Below are positions 37,060-46,202 of a DNA stretch of 64,000 nt, one piece after another. The first letter of the stretch is position 1. Each line of letters starts with the position of its first letter. The notes beneath the pieces were generated by a model that had not been told where the DNA came from, did no database searches, and was given only the letters and a program-made list of their open reading frames with translations. The translations under genes were made by a program, and so were the position numbers. Origin of the DNA: Prauserella flavalba (GTDB lineage Bacteria; Actinomycetota; Actinomycetes; Mycobacteriales; Pseudonocardiaceae); assembly GCF_003202235.1 (NCBI RefSeq), contig NZ_MASU01000013.1:558001-622000 (forward strand). Direction: 5' to 3'.

Positions 37060-38087
37060 TGATCAAGCGGATCCTCGCCCCCGTGCTCGCGCTCGCGCTG
37101 GTGCTCAGCGCGTGCCAGGCCAAGCCGGGCGAGCGGGCCGAGGGCGGGCAGCTCACCATCGGCGTCGGCGGCCAGCCGTTGCTGGTGTACCTGCCGACGA
37201 CACTGGCGCAGCGGCTCGGCTACTACGAGGCCGAGGGCCTGAAGGTCACCTTGGAGGACCTGCAGGGCGGCTCGAAGGCATTGCAGGCGTTGCAGGGCGG
37301 CAGCGTCGACGTGGTCAGCGGCTACTACGACCACACGATCCAGATGGCGGCCAAGGACCGCGAGGTGCGCTCCTTCGTCACCATGCTTCGTTATCCGTCG
37401 CTCGTGCTCGCGGTGTCACCGAAGGCGAGCAAGCCGATCAACTCGATCGCCGACCTCGCGGGCGCGAACGTCGGCGTGACCGCGCCCGGCTCGTCGACGG
37501 ACTTCTTCCTCAAGTACCTGCTCGACAAGGAGGGGCTGCCCTCGGACTCGGCGACCGTGCAGGCCGTCGGTGGTGACTCCAGCGCCGTCGCGGCGATGGA
37601 GCAGGGCCGAGTCGACGCCGCGGTGATGCTCGACCCGGCGTTCTCCCTGCTGCAGCAGCGTGCCGGCGCCGACAAGGTCAAGATCCTCACCGACACGCGC
37701 ACCGCCGAGGGCGTGCAGGAGGACTTCGGCGTCTCCACCTACCCGGCCGCGGTGCTGTACTCCACCGGGCAGTGGCTGGAGAACAACGGCGACAACGCCC
37801 GCAAGCTCGCGAAGGCCATCGTGCGCACGCTGGAATGGATCGACCAGCACTCTGCCGAGGAGATCGCCGCCGAGATGCCGGAGGAGTACGCGCAGGGCAA
37901 CCGCGAGGTCTACGTCGACGCCATCGGCAAGGTCAAGGACGCCTACTCGAAGGACGGCACGATCCAGCCCGACGGCGCCGAGGCGGTGCGCTCCGTGCTG
38001 GCCCAGTTCATCCCCGAGGTCGAGCGGGCCGACGTCGACGTGTCCGGTACGTACTCCAACGACTACCTCCCGGAGAAGGCGGGCTGA
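37056..38087 (+). CDS. NitT/TauT-type ABC transporter substrate-binding lipoprotein
   Basis: A 343-residue lipoprotein: signal peptide and lipobox LVLSAC near residues 15-20, then an NMT1/SsuA-like fold (LAQRLGYYEAEGLKV, LQALQGGSVDVVSGYYDHT, VGVTAPGSSTDFFLKYLL). It captures the ligand outside the membrane for the two preceding proteins. ATG codons at 37056 and 37059 are both possible; the first overlaps the permease stop. The ligand cannot be read from sequence. Confidence 0.92.
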   Translation: MMIKRILAPVLALALVLSACQAKPGERAEGGQLTIGVGGQPLLVYLPTTLAQRLGYYEAEGLKVTLEDLQGGSKALQALQGGSVDVVSGYYDHTIQMAAKDREVRSFVTMLRYPSLVLAVSPKASKPINSIADLAGANVGVTAPGSSTDFFLKYLLDKEGLPSDSATVQAVGGDSSAVAAMEQGRVDAAVMLDPAFSLLQQRAGADKVKILTDTRTAEGVQEDFGVSTYPAAVLYSTGQWLENNGDNARKLAKAIVRTLEWIDQHSAEEIAAEMPEEYAQGNREVYVDAIGKVKDAYSKDGTIQPDGAEAVRSVLAQFIPEVERADVDVSGTYSNDYLPEKAG

Positions 38088-38157
38088 TTCTTTTGCACCG
38101 CGCGTAACGGCAGGCAGCATGGCGCGACTGGCCTCTGATAGACGCTAGGAGGCAGTC

Positions 38158-39540
38158 ATGACCGGTAACCTGCTCGAACCCGCGTCCGTGGACGACCTGC
38201 GGACGCAGCTCAGCGGCCGGGTGGTCACACCCAGTGACGGCGACTACGAGGATGTGCGGAACATCTTCAACGCGATGATCGTCGCGCGGCCCCAGCTGAT
38301 CGCCCGCTGCGCCGACGCCGACGACGTCAAGGCGGCCCTGGCGTTCGCGCGGAACAACCGGCTCGAGATCGCGGTGCGCAGCGGCGGGCACAGCGTCGCG
38401 GGCGCCTGCCTCGTCGACGGCGGGCTGGTGATCGACACGCGGCCGATGAACCACGTCGCGGTGGACCCCGAGCGGGCCACCGTGACGGTCGGCGGCGGCA
38501 CCAGCTGGGGCGAGTTCGACCGCGGGACCCAGCCGTACGGGCTCGCGACGACCGGAGGACGCGTGTCGACCACCGGCGTCGCGGGCCTGACGCTGGGCGG
38601 CGGGTCCGGCTGGCTGGAGCGCAAGCACGGTCTCGCCTGCGACAACCTGCTCTCGATCGACCTCGTGACCGCCGACGGCCGCGAGGTGACCGCGAACGAA
38701 CAGGAGAATCCCGACCTGTTCTGGGGGCTACACGGCGCGGGCGGCAACTTCGGCGTCGCGACGTCGCTGACCTTCCGGCTGCACCGGCTACCCGAGTTCT
38801 CGATCGCGCTGCTGCTGTGGCCCGCGGACGAGGGCCGCTCCATCGCGGGGATCTACCGCGACCTGATCGCCACCGCGCCGGACGAGGTGGGCGGCGGAAT
38901 GCTGTACATGACCGGCCCGCCCGAGGAGTTCGTGCCGCCGCACCTGGTGGGGCAGCTGACGTGTGGCGTGCTCGTGACGTACTGCGGGGCAGAGCCGGCC
39001 CTGCGGGAGGTCGCCGCGCCGCTGCTCGCGGCAGCGCCGCACGGCCAGGTGATCACGAACATCCCCTACGCCGACCTGCAGTGCATGCTCGACGACCCGC
39101 CGGGCTTCCGGAACTACTGGACCGACGAGCACCTACGGGAACTGCCCGACGAGGCACTGGACCGCTACTGCGAGCGGGCGTACGACATGGTCGTGCCGTC
39201 CGCCTCGCAGTACGCGCTGCTGCCGTGGGGTGGTGCGGTGACGCACGGCCGGGACTGGCCGGGCTTCAACCGGGCCACGCCGTGGGCCGTCCACCCGCTC
39301 GGGCTGTGGGAGGACCCCGCCGACGACGACCGGGTGATCGGGTGGGCCCGTGACGTGCGCGCCGCGATGCGGCCCTGGTCGAGCGGGGACGTCTACCTCA
39401 ACTTCATCGGCGACGAGGGCACCGACCGCGTCGTGGCCGGTTACGGCGAGGAGAACTACCGCAAGCTCGCCCGCATCAAGGCCGAGTTCGACCCGGAGAA
39501 CATCTTCAACCGCTGGCACAACATCCACCCGGCTCGCTGA
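38158..39540 (+). CDS. FAD-linked oxidase with BBE domain
   Basis: A berberine-bridge-enzyme-type flavoprotein of 460 residues. The PCMH-type FAD domain has RSGGHSVAGACLVDGG, where the His is the usual covalent flavin attachment site, and TLGGGSGWLERKHG. The C-terminal BBE motif YLNFIGDEG and NYRKLARIKAEFDPENIF are present. No signal peptide is seen, so it acts in the cytoplasm. It starts 70 bp after the ABC operon on the same strand and may oxidise an imported compound or a product derived from it, but this is only contextual. Confidence 0.9.
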   Translation: MTGNLLEPASVDDLRTQLSGRVVTPSDGDYEDVRNIFNAMIVARPQLIARCADADDVKAALAFARNNRLEIAVRSGGHSVAGACLVDGGLVIDTRPMNHVAVDPERATVTVGGGTSWGEFDRGTQPYGLATTGGRVSTTGVAGLTLGGGSGWLERKHGLACDNLLSIDLVTADGREVTANEQENPDLFWGLHGAGGNFGVATSLTFRLHRLPEFSIALLLWPADEGRSIAGIYRDLIATAPDEVGGGMLYMTGPPEEFVPPHLVGQLTCGVLVTYCGAEPALREVAAPLLAAAPHGQVITNIPYADLQCMLDDPPGFRNYWTDEHLRELPDEALDRYCERAYDMVVPSASQYALLPWGGAVTHGRDWPGFNRATPWAVHPLGLWEDPADDDRVIGWARDVRAAMRPWSSGDVYLNFIGDEGTDRVVAGYGEENYRKLARIKAEFDPENIFNRWHNIHPAR

Positions 39541-39554
39541 CCCGCGCGCAGAAA

Positions 39555-39609
39555 GGCCCCCAAGGCCACCTTTGTTGCGCTCAACGCAACAAAGGTGGCC
39601 TTGGGAGCC
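39555..39609. terminator. 25-bp hairpin, AAGGCCACCTT family (copy 4)
   Basis: Arms at 39555-39579 and 39585-39609 pair with one mismatch (third base from the outer end) around a CTCAA loop. It lies between the convergent FAD oxidase and asnB genes. Confidence 0.8.
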
Positions 39610-39622
39610 GATACGCGGAGTC

Positions 39623-41551
39623 TCAGAGCTTGACGGGGTATTGGGGTTCCGGGATCTCCGGCTTGATGCGGTTCTCGATGAAGATGCCGTGCCAGAGCAT
39701 GAACACCAGCAACGCCCACAGCCGCCTGCTGTGGTCGAGGCTGCCCGCCTTGTGCTCGGCGAGCATCGCCAGCACGGCGCGCTTGTCGAGCAGCTCGTCG
39801 GTCTGCGAGTCGGAGATCACGCCGCGCGCCCAGTCGTACATCTCGTCGCGCAGCCACACGCGGATCGGCACCGGGAAGCCGAGTTTGCGCCGGTTGAGCA
39901 CGTGCGCGGGCACGATGCCGTCGAGCGCCCTGCGCAGCGCGAACTTCGTGGTCTCGCGGGTGATCTTCTGGTCGAGCGGGATCGACGACGCCACCCGGAA
40001 CACCTCGGAGTCGAGGAACGGCACCCGCAGCTCCAGCGAGTTGGCCATCGTCACCTTGTCGGCCTTGACGAGGATGTCGCCGCGCAGCCACGTGAAGAGG
40101 TCGACGTGCTGCATGCGCGCCACCGGGTCCCACCCGCGGGAGAGGTCGTACCAGGGCGCCGTGACGTCTCCGTGCCCGACACCCTCGGTGAACGTCTTCA
40201 GCACGCCCCGCAGCTGGTCGTCGCGGAAGATCCGCGCGTTGCCGTAGTAGCGCTCCTCCAGCGTCAGCGCCCCGCGTCGCAGCAGGTCCTTGCCGCGCGT
40301 TCCCTCGGGGATCCGGGCCGAGACCTTGCCGAGCAGCTTGCGCACGCCGCCGGGCACCTTCTCGAACGGCGCGAGCGACAGCGGCTCGCGGTAGATCGTG
40401 TACCCGCCGAACAGCTCGTCGGAGCCCTCACCGGAGAGCACGACCTTCACGCGCTTGCGCGCCTCGCGCGCGATGAACCACAGCGGCACCAGCGCCGGGT
40501 CGGCCACCGGGTCGTCGAGGTACCAGACGATCAGCGGCAGTGTGTCCATCATCTCGTCGGCGGACACGGTCCTCACCACGTGCTCGACGCCGATCGCCGC
40601 CGCGGACTCGGCCGCGACGTCGACCTCCGAGTAGCCCTCGCGCTCGAACCCGGTGGTGAAGGTGATCAGGTTCGGGTTGTGCTCCTTGGCCAGCGCGGCG
40701 ATGGCGGTGGAGTCGATCCCGCCGGAGAGGAACGCGCCGACGGTGACGTCGGCACGCATGTGCTTGGCCACCGAGTCGCGCATGACCTCGGCGATCTCCT
40801 CGTGCAGGGCCGCGACCTGCGCCGCGCCCGACACCGGCTTGGCGGTGAACTCGGGGGAGAAGTACCGCTCGGTCTTCAGCTCGCCGCCCGGCTCGACCGT
40901 GAACGACGTGCCCGACTCGATGCGACGGATGCCGCTGTGCAGCGACTCCGGCTCCGGCACGTACTGGAGCACGAGGTAGTGCTGCAGGGCCGTGCGGTCC
41001 AGCTCCTCGGCGACGCCGAGCGTTCCCGACAGCTCCAGCAGGCTCTTCTTCTCGCTGGCGAACGCGATCCCGCCAGTGCCCGCGGAGTAGTAGAGCGGCT
41101 TGATGCCGAACGGGTCGCGGGCGCCGAAGACGACCTTGCGCTCGGAGTCCCAGATCAGGAACGCGAACATCCCGCGCAGCCTGCCCACCGCGGCGGGGCC
41201 GAGGTGGTGGTAGGCCGCGACGATGGCCTCCGTGTCGCCCTCTGTGGCGAACTTCGCACCGTGTTCGGCGGCGAGCTCCTCGCGCAGTTCGAGGTAGTTG
41301 TAGATCTCACCGTTGAAGTTGATCGTGTACCGCCGCGGGTTCTCCGGAGGTCCCCAGGTCAGAGGCTGGTGGGAGTGCTCGACGTCGATGATGGCGAGCC
41401 GGTTGAAGCCGTAGACGACCTCGCCGTCGGTCCACGTGTCCGTCTCGTCGGGCCCGCGATGCCGCTGGCAACGCAGGGCCTGGCCGACCGACGGCCTGGC
41501 GTTCACGGCGTCGTTCTCGCTGGCACAAACCAGTCCAAGCAGGCCGCACAC
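39623..41551 (-). CDS. asnB: Asparagine synthetase (glutamine-hydrolysing)
   Basis: A 642-residue enzyme that makes Asn from Asp, ATP and glutamine. The N-terminal glutaminase begins MCGLLGLVCAS, so C2 is the nucleophile; INFNGEIYNYLELREEL and the NGEIYN loop follow. The C-terminal synthetase has the ATP pyrophosphatase motif FLSGGIDSTAIAALA and SGEGSDELFGGY. Orientation between adoK and ctaC agrees with Rv2201. In mycobacteria this homologue is also linked to amidation of cell-wall diaminopimelate (AsnB/LtsA), which is possible here. Confidence 0.94.
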   Translation of the reverse strand: MCGLLGLVCASENDAVNARPSVGQALRCQRHRGPDETDTWTDGEVVYGFNRLAIIDVEHSHQPLTWGPPENPRRYTINFNGEIYNYLELREELAAEHGAKFATEGDTEAIVAAYHHLGPAAVGRLRGMFAFLIWDSERKVVFGARDPFGIKPLYYSAGTGGIAFASEKKSLLELSGTLGVAEELDRTALQHYLVLQYVPEPESLHSGIRRIESGTSFTVEPGGELKTERYFSPEFTAKPVSGAAQVAALHEEIAEVMRDSVAKHMRADVTVGAFLSGGIDSTAIAALAKEHNPNLITFTTGFEREGYSEVDVAAESAAAIGVEHVVRTVSADEMMDTLPLIVWYLDDPVADPALVPLWFIAREARKRVKVVLSGEGSDELFGGYTIYREPLSLAPFEKVPGGVRKLLGKVSARIPEGTRGKDLLRRGALTLEERYYGNARIFRDDQLRGVLKTFTEGVGHGDVTAPWYDLSRGWDPVARMQHVDLFTWLRGDILVKADKVTMANSLELRVPFLDSEVFRVASSIPLDQKITRETTKFALRRALDGIVPAHVLNRRKLGFPVPIRVWLRDEMYDWARGVISDSQTDELLDKRAVLAMLAEHKAGSLDHSRRLWALLVFMLWHGIFIENRIKPEIPEPQYPVKL

Positions 41552-41718
41552 GTGTCTTCACACACCTTTTTGCTCGTCGCAGCGTTCGAAGTCGCCAGTA
41601 TGCCGGGGGAGGCGCAGGCCACGGCCGGGCGGGTCGCGGACACCCCTTGGGCGGCGAGCTCGGCTATCTCGGCTAAAGTCCGGTGCGTCAGAGTGATCGG
41701 GCGAGGAGGCATCGCGGA

Positions 41719-42666
41719 GTGGGCGTTCCAGAGCGCACCCGGGGCAAACGACGGGGCAAGGTCGCCAAGGTTGCCGCGCTCGCCGGGCTTGTCGCCATCC
41801 TGGCGACCGGGTGTTCCGGCGAAGAGGTACTGCGGTTCGGGTGGCCGGAAGGCGTCACGCCTGAGGCCGACCGCATGCGCACCCTGTGGACGTGGTCCGT
41901 CATCGCGGCTCTCGCCGTCGGTGTGATCGTGTGGGGCCTGATCTTCTGGACCGTGGCCTTCCACCGCAAGAAGAAGGGCACCGTCGAGGCGCTGCCCCGC
42001 CAGTTCCAGTACAACGTGCCGCTCGAGCTGTTCTGCGTCGTCGTGCCCGTCGTCATGGTCTGCGTGCTGTTCTTCTTCACCGCCACCACCGAGAGCAAGG
42101 TGCTGGCGAAGGAGCCGGACCCCGATGTGACCGTCGACGTGACGGCGTTCCAGTGGAACTGGGAGTTCTCCTACCCGGAGGAGCCGGAGACCGAGAACGG
42201 CCAGCGCATCTCCACGGTCGGCAGCTCGACCGAGATCCCGCTGCTGGTGCTGCCGACGGACCGGACGATCCAGTACAACCTGCGCTCGACCGACGTCATC
42301 CACTCCTTCTGGGTTCCCGAGTTCAACTTCAAGCGGGACGTCATGCCGTACCCGGAGAAGAACAACCAGGACAACGTCTTCCAGAACACCATCGACCGCG
42401 AGGGTGCGTTCGTCGGCCGCTGCGCCGAGCTGTGCGGCACCTACCACGCGATGATGAACTTCGAGGTGCGGGCGCTGTCGCCGGACAAGTACGACCGCTA
42501 CATCGAGCTGCGGACCCAGATCAACGAGGAGTCCGGCCAGCCGAACACCGCTGCGGAGGCGCTCGCCGTCCTGCAGAGTGAGGGTTGTGGCGAGGTGTGC
42601 AGCCCGACCGCGACCACGACCAAGCCGTTCTCCACCGACCGCACGCTGCGGACCGCCACCGGCTGA
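41719..42666 (+). CDS. ctaC: Cytochrome c oxidase subunit II
   Basis: The Cu(A)-carrying subunit of the aa3 terminal oxidase, 315 residues. A lipoprotein-type signal ends ATGCSG (C32), two membrane helices follow (about 55-80 and 100-122), and the external domain holds the Cu(A) ligands H195, C235, C239, H243 and M246 (CAELCGTYHAMM). The GTG at 41719 has GAGGAGG upstream. It is followed by ctaF. Divergent from asnB, as in M. tuberculosis. Confidence 0.95.
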   Translation: MGVPERTRGKRRGKVAKVAALAGLVAILATGCSGEEVLRFGWPEGVTPEADRMRTLWTWSVIAALAVGVIVWGLIFWTVAFHRKKKGTVEALPRQFQYNVPLELFCVVVPVVMVCVLFFFTATTESKVLAKEPDPDVTVDVTAFQWNWEFSYPEEPETENGQRISTVGSSTEIPLLVLPTDRTIQYNLRSTDVIHSFWVPEFNFKRDVMPYPEKNNQDNVFQNTIDREGAFVGRCAELCGTYHAMMNFEVRALSPDKYDRYIELRTQINEESGQPNTAAEALAVLQSEGCGEVCSPTATTTKPFSTDRTLRTATG

Positions 42667-42726
42667 GCCCGCGAGACGGCAGCAACTCCCGCGAAGTAGT
42701 CCCAGCGAACCAGTAAGGACACGGCA

Positions 42727-43146
42727 ATGAAGGTCGAAGCCCGGATTTTCGACATCGTCACGGTCTTCGCTTTCCTCGTAGCGATCGTCTACGCGGTGAT
42801 GACCGGCTACATGACCAACGACGGCGTGGAGCCGATCGGCACGGTCGCGCTGATCCTCACCGGTGCGCTGGCACTGCTCGTGGGCAGCTACTTCCGCTTC
42901 GTGTCGCGGCGCATCGAGCCGAGGCCCGAGGACCGCGAGGAGGCCGAGATCGCCGACGGCGCCGGTGAGCTGGGCTTCTTCAGCCCCGGCAGCTACTGGC
43001 CCGTGGCGCTCGCCGCCTGCGCCGCGCTGGGTGGTGTGGCGCTCGCGTTCTTCCAGATCTGGCTGCTGATCCTGGCGATCATCGCCCTGCTGATCGCCGT
43101 CGGCGGCCTCGTCTTCGAGTACCACACCGGCCCGAGCCACCACTGA
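42727..43146 (+). CDS. ctaF: Cytochrome c oxidase subunit IV (actinobacterial type)
   Basis: A 139-residue membrane subunit of the bcc-aa3 supercomplex with four hydrophobic segments (starting FDIVTVFAFLVAIVYAV) and a charged loop (RIEPRPEDREEAEIADG). It follows ctaC by 60 bp. ctaD (subunit I) is not in the window and is usually encoded separately. Confidence 0.92.
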   Translation: MKVEARIFDIVTVFAFLVAIVYAVMTGYMTNDGVEPIGTVALILTGALALLVGSYFRFVSRRIEPRPEDREEAEIADGAGELGFFSPGSYWPVALAACAALGGVALAFFQIWLLILAIIALLIAVGGLVFEYHTGPSHH

Positions 43147-43164
43147 GGCTCACCGCTCTCCCTC

Positions 43165-43189
43165 TGCAGTGAAGGCCACCTTGCCTGCG
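43165..43189 (+). repeat. Solitary half-arm of an AAGGCCACCTT hairpin
   Basis: 25 bases (starting TGCAGTGAAGGCCACC) match exactly the left arm of the 28-bp hairpin at 25821, but there is no complementary right arm. It sits between the convergent ctaF and EamA genes, where the other copies form full hairpins, so it looks like a decayed or half-deleted member. Confidence 0.75.
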
Positions 43190-43244
43190 CCCGCCCGTCT
43201 CCCCCCGCCACCCAAACGGAGACGCTGCGCGCCGCTGTGTTGAT

Positions 43245-44129
43245 TCAACGCTTCCTGGTCGGCGCCATCGCCGCTGCCAGGACCGCCAGCATTCCGGCGC
43301 CTTCGACGACGCTGACGCGGTGGCCGTAGGCGAGCACGTCCACGATCACGGCCACCACGGGGTAGACATAGGACAGCAGGGCCACGGTCGTGGTCGGCAG
43401 CCTGCCGATGCTGCTGTACATCAGCACGTACATCACCGCCGTGTGCACCGCGCCGAGCAGCGCCAGCCACAGCAGGCCCCTCGGATCGGCCGGCAGCGGC
43501 GTGAACGCCAGCGCAGGGGCCAGCAGCACCGTCCCGACGCCCAGCTGGATCGCGGCCAGCAGGTGCGGCCGGACGTGGCTCAGCTGCTTGGCGATCAGCG
43601 ACGCCCCCGCGTAGAGCACCGCGGCGCCGAGCGCGAGTGCGACCCCGCCCGCGTTCACCGGCTGCCCGTCCGTGCCGTGCGCACCGAGCGAGATCAACAC
43701 CACCCCGCCGAACGCCACGGCGGCCCTCCCGAGGTGGCTCCGGGTGACCTTCTCGCGCAGCAGCACCGCCGCCAGCCCGACCAGCAGCAGGGGTTGCGTG
43801 TGGTAGACGACGGTGCTGACCGAGATCGAAGACAACGCGTACGAGGCGAACAGCAGCACCCAGTTGCCCACCAGCAGCACGCCGCCGAGCGCGGCGAGGC
43901 CGAGGTCCCTTCCGCTCAAGACCGCGGGGCGTAGCCAGCCTCGCGCCGCGCACCAGATCGCGAGCAGCACGCCGCCGACGAGGCAGCGCGCGAAAGCCAC
44001 CGCGGGCGCCTGAGCGCCGCTCTCCAGCACGACCGCGCCGATCGTGCCGGACAGTGCCATGGCCGTGGTCCACCGCAGCAGGGCCGTCCGGTCGAGGACT
44101 TCCGCCTCGGGGGTTGTCGTCGTTGTCAT
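43245..44129 (-). CDS. EamA-family (DMT) transporter
   Basis: A 294-residue membrane protein with ten hydrophobic segments in two EamA repeats (first repeat around FARCLVGGVLLAIW, second from LALGAAVLYAGAS). Members export amino acids, metabolites or drugs. The ATG at 44129 opens 81 bp from the divergent GlxA-type regulator, which probably controls it. The substrate is unknown. Confidence 0.9.
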   Translation of the reverse strand: MTTTTTPEAEVLDRTALLRWTTAMALSGTIGAVVLESGAQAPAVAFARCLVGGVLLAIWCAARGWLRPAVLSGRDLGLAALGGVLLVGNWVLLFASYALSSISVSTVVYHTQPLLLVGLAAVLLREKVTRSHLGRAAVAFGGVVLISLGAHGTDGQPVNAGGVALALGAAVLYAGASLIAKQLSHVRPHLLAAIQLGVGTVLLAPALAFTPLPADPRGLLWLALLGAVHTAVMYVLMYSSIGRLPTTTVALLSYVYPVVAVIVDVLAYGHRVSVVEGAGMLAVLAAAMAPTRKR

Positions 44130-44210
44130 GCGCCCAGCCTCGACCTCCGGCGAAGACGCGACGAGTGGCAGAGATGACATGCACCGCAAAACTTGTGACA
44201 CACTGCCGGG

Positions 44211-45194
44211 ATGGGCGTGGAGAAGGTCGCCGTCGTCGTGGCCGGCGAGGTGTCGCCGTTCGAGCTGGGCGTGGCGTGTGAGGTGTTCGGCACCGACCGC
44301 TCGGCCTCGGGCATGCCGGGCTGGGACTTCGCGGTCTGCTCGCCCGGCGGTGAGCCCGTGCGCAGCTGGTCCGGGTTCGAGGTCGGCGCGCTGTCCCCGC
44401 TGGAGCGCGCCGCGGACGCCGACCTGCTGGTGGTGCCCACGTGCGCGCCCCGAACGAGCCCGCCGCCGGATGCCCTGCTCGACGTCCTCCGCACCGCACA
44501 CGAGCGGGGCGCCTGGGTGGCCGGGTTCTGCGCGGGCGTGTTCGCGCTGGGCTACGCGGGCCTGCTCGACGACCGCGACTGCACCGTCCACTGGGTCTAC
44601 GAGCGCGAGTTCACCGAGAGATTCCCCACGGCCAAGATCGACGCGACGGCGCTCTACGCCGAGGACCGCGGGGTGTTCACCAGTGCGGGCACGGTGGCGG
44701 CGGTGGACCTGTGCCTGCACCTCGTGCGCAAGGTGCGCGGGCTGGCCGCGGCGACCGCGCTGGCCCGCCGCATGGTCGCCTCACCGCACCGCCCCGGCGG
44801 GCAGGCGCAGTTCGTCGAGGCGCCCGTGCCCGAGGCGAAGGCCTCCGACGACGCGGTGCTCGCCGAGGTGCTCGAATGGATCGAACGCAGGCTGGACCAG
44901 CCGATCACCGTGGCCGAGCTGGCCAGGCGCACCGGACTCGGGCAGCGGTCGTTCCTGCGCCGGTTCGCCGCCGCGACCGGCACCACGCCCCACCGCTGGC
45001 TCACCGAGCGCAGGCTCGACCGCGCACAGGGACTGCTGGAGAACGGCGCGCTCTCGGTGGAGGAGATCGCGGTGGCCTGCGGCTACGCCTCGGCGGCCGC
45101 GCTGCGGCACCAGTTCACGCGCCTGCGGGGCACATCGCCGAGCGCCTACCGCAGGGCGTTCAGGACGCCTTCGACAGCTCCACCCAGCGCGTGA
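44211..45194 (+). CDS. GlxA/FtrA-type AraC-family regulator
   Basis: A 327-residue regulator with an N-terminal DJ-1/PfpI-like domain (about 1-190; the nucleophile-like position is in AGFCAGVFALGYAG) and a C-terminal AraC HTH domain (about 215-310; ITVAELARRTGLGQRSFLRR and AVACGYASAAALRHQF). Such domains usually serve ligand sensing, not catalysis. It is divergent from EamA and overlaps trpD by 35 bp at the 3' end. Confidence 0.92.
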   Translation: MGVEKVAVVVAGEVSPFELGVACEVFGTDRSASGMPGWDFAVCSPGGEPVRSWSGFEVGALSPLERAADADLLVVPTCAPRTSPPPDALLDVLRTAHERGAWVAGFCAGVFALGYAGLLDDRDCTVHWVYEREFTERFPTAKIDATALYAEDRGVFTSAGTVAAVDLCLHLVRKVRGLAAATALARRMVASPHRPGGQAQFVEAPVPEAKASDDAVLAEVLEWIERRLDQPITVAELARRTGLGQRSFLRRFAAATGTTPHRWLTERRLDRAQGLLENGALSVEEIAVACGYASAAALRHQFTRLRGTSPSAYRRAFRTPSTAPPSA

Positions 45195-46197
45195 GCAGGC
45201 TCGCCGCGGCACCGGAGTCGATGGTCTCCGCCGCCCGGCCGAGGCCGGCCTTCAGGTCGGCCGTCAGATCGCCGGAGAGGCCCGCGAACGCGGCGAGCGC
45301 GCCTGCCGCGTTGAGCAGCACCGCGTCCCGCACCGGGCCCTGCTTGCCGCCGACCAGCCCGCGCACGACCTCGGCGTTCACCGCGGCGTCGCCACCGCGC
45401 AGGTCCTCGGCCGTCGCCTTCGCGATGCCCAGCGCGGCCGGGTCGATCGACTCCTGGCGAACGCCGCCGCCCGAGACCACCCACGCCGTGCTCGTGGTCG
45501 TGGTGGTGATCTCGTCGAGACCATCGTCACCCCGCACCACCAGCACGCTGGCGCCGCGCCGGGCGAACACCTCGGCCAGCACGGGCGCCTTGTCGGCGTA
45601 GGCGCAGCCGATGAGCGCCGACGTGGGCTGAGCCGGGTTGGTCAGCGGTCCGAGCAGGTTGAAGATCGTCGGCACACCCAGCTCCCTGCGCGGCCCGCCG
45701 GTGTGGCGGAACGCGGGGTGGAACGCGGGCGCGAAGCAGAACCCGATGCCGAGCGCCTCGACCGAGCGCCGGACGTCCTCCGGCGTCGACTCGATGCGCA
45801 CGCCGAGCGCCTCCAGCACGTCGGCGGCGCCGGACTTCGAGGAGGCCGCGCGGTTGCCGTGCTTGACCACGGGCGCGCCGGCGGCCGCGACCACCAGCGA
45901 CGTCATCGTGGAGATGTTCACCGAGCCCGAGCGGTCGCCGCCGGTGCCGACGATGTCCACCGCCGGGGCGGCCAGTTCGACGCGGTGGGCGTAGGAGAGC
46001 ATCGCGCGCGCCATGCCCGAGATCTCGGCGGCCGTCTCGCCCTTGGCGCGCAATGCGACGGCGAAACCGCCGATCTGCGCCGCGGTGGCCGCGCCCGACA
46101 TGATCTGGTCCATCGCCCACTCGGTGTCGGCCTCGGAGAGGTCCGTCCGGTCGATGAGCCTGCCCAGAACCGAAGGCCAGGTGTGTGTCTCGGCCAT
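45160..46197 (-). CDS. trpD: Anthranilate phosphoribosyltransferase
   Basis: Transfers phosphoribose to anthranilate in tryptophan synthesis. It has 345 residues. The PRPP-binding motif GTGGDRSGSVNISTM, the KHGNRAASSKSGAADVLEALG loop (quoted in part) and LLGPLTNPAQP are intact. No other trp gene is near, as in M. tuberculosis, where trpD also sits beside ctaE-qcrCAB. It follows the receiver-like gene by 5 bp on the same strand. Confidence 0.94.
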   Translation of the reverse strand: MAETHTWPSVLGRLIDRTDLSEADTEWAMDQIMSGAATAAQIGGFAVALRAKGETAAEISGMARAMLSYAHRVELAAPAVDIVGTGGDRSGSVNISTMTSLVVAAAGAPVVKHGNRAASSKSGAADVLEALGVRIESTPEDVRRSVEALGIGFCFAPAFHPAFRHTGGPRRELGVPTIFNLLGPLTNPAQPTSALIGCAYADKAPVLAEVFARRGASVLVVRGDDGLDEITTTTTSTAWVVSGGGVRQESIDPAALGIAKATAEDLRGGDAAVNAEVVRGLVGGKQGPVRDAVLLNAAGALAAFAGLSGDLTADLKAGLGRAAETIDSGAAASLLTRWVELSKAS

Positions 46198-46202
46198 GCG
46201 GA

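Noticed and set aside
39350-41926. 858-codon forward open frame over asnB
   Set aside because: An antisense shadow of asnB; GC-rich DNA often leaves the complementary third-position frame open.
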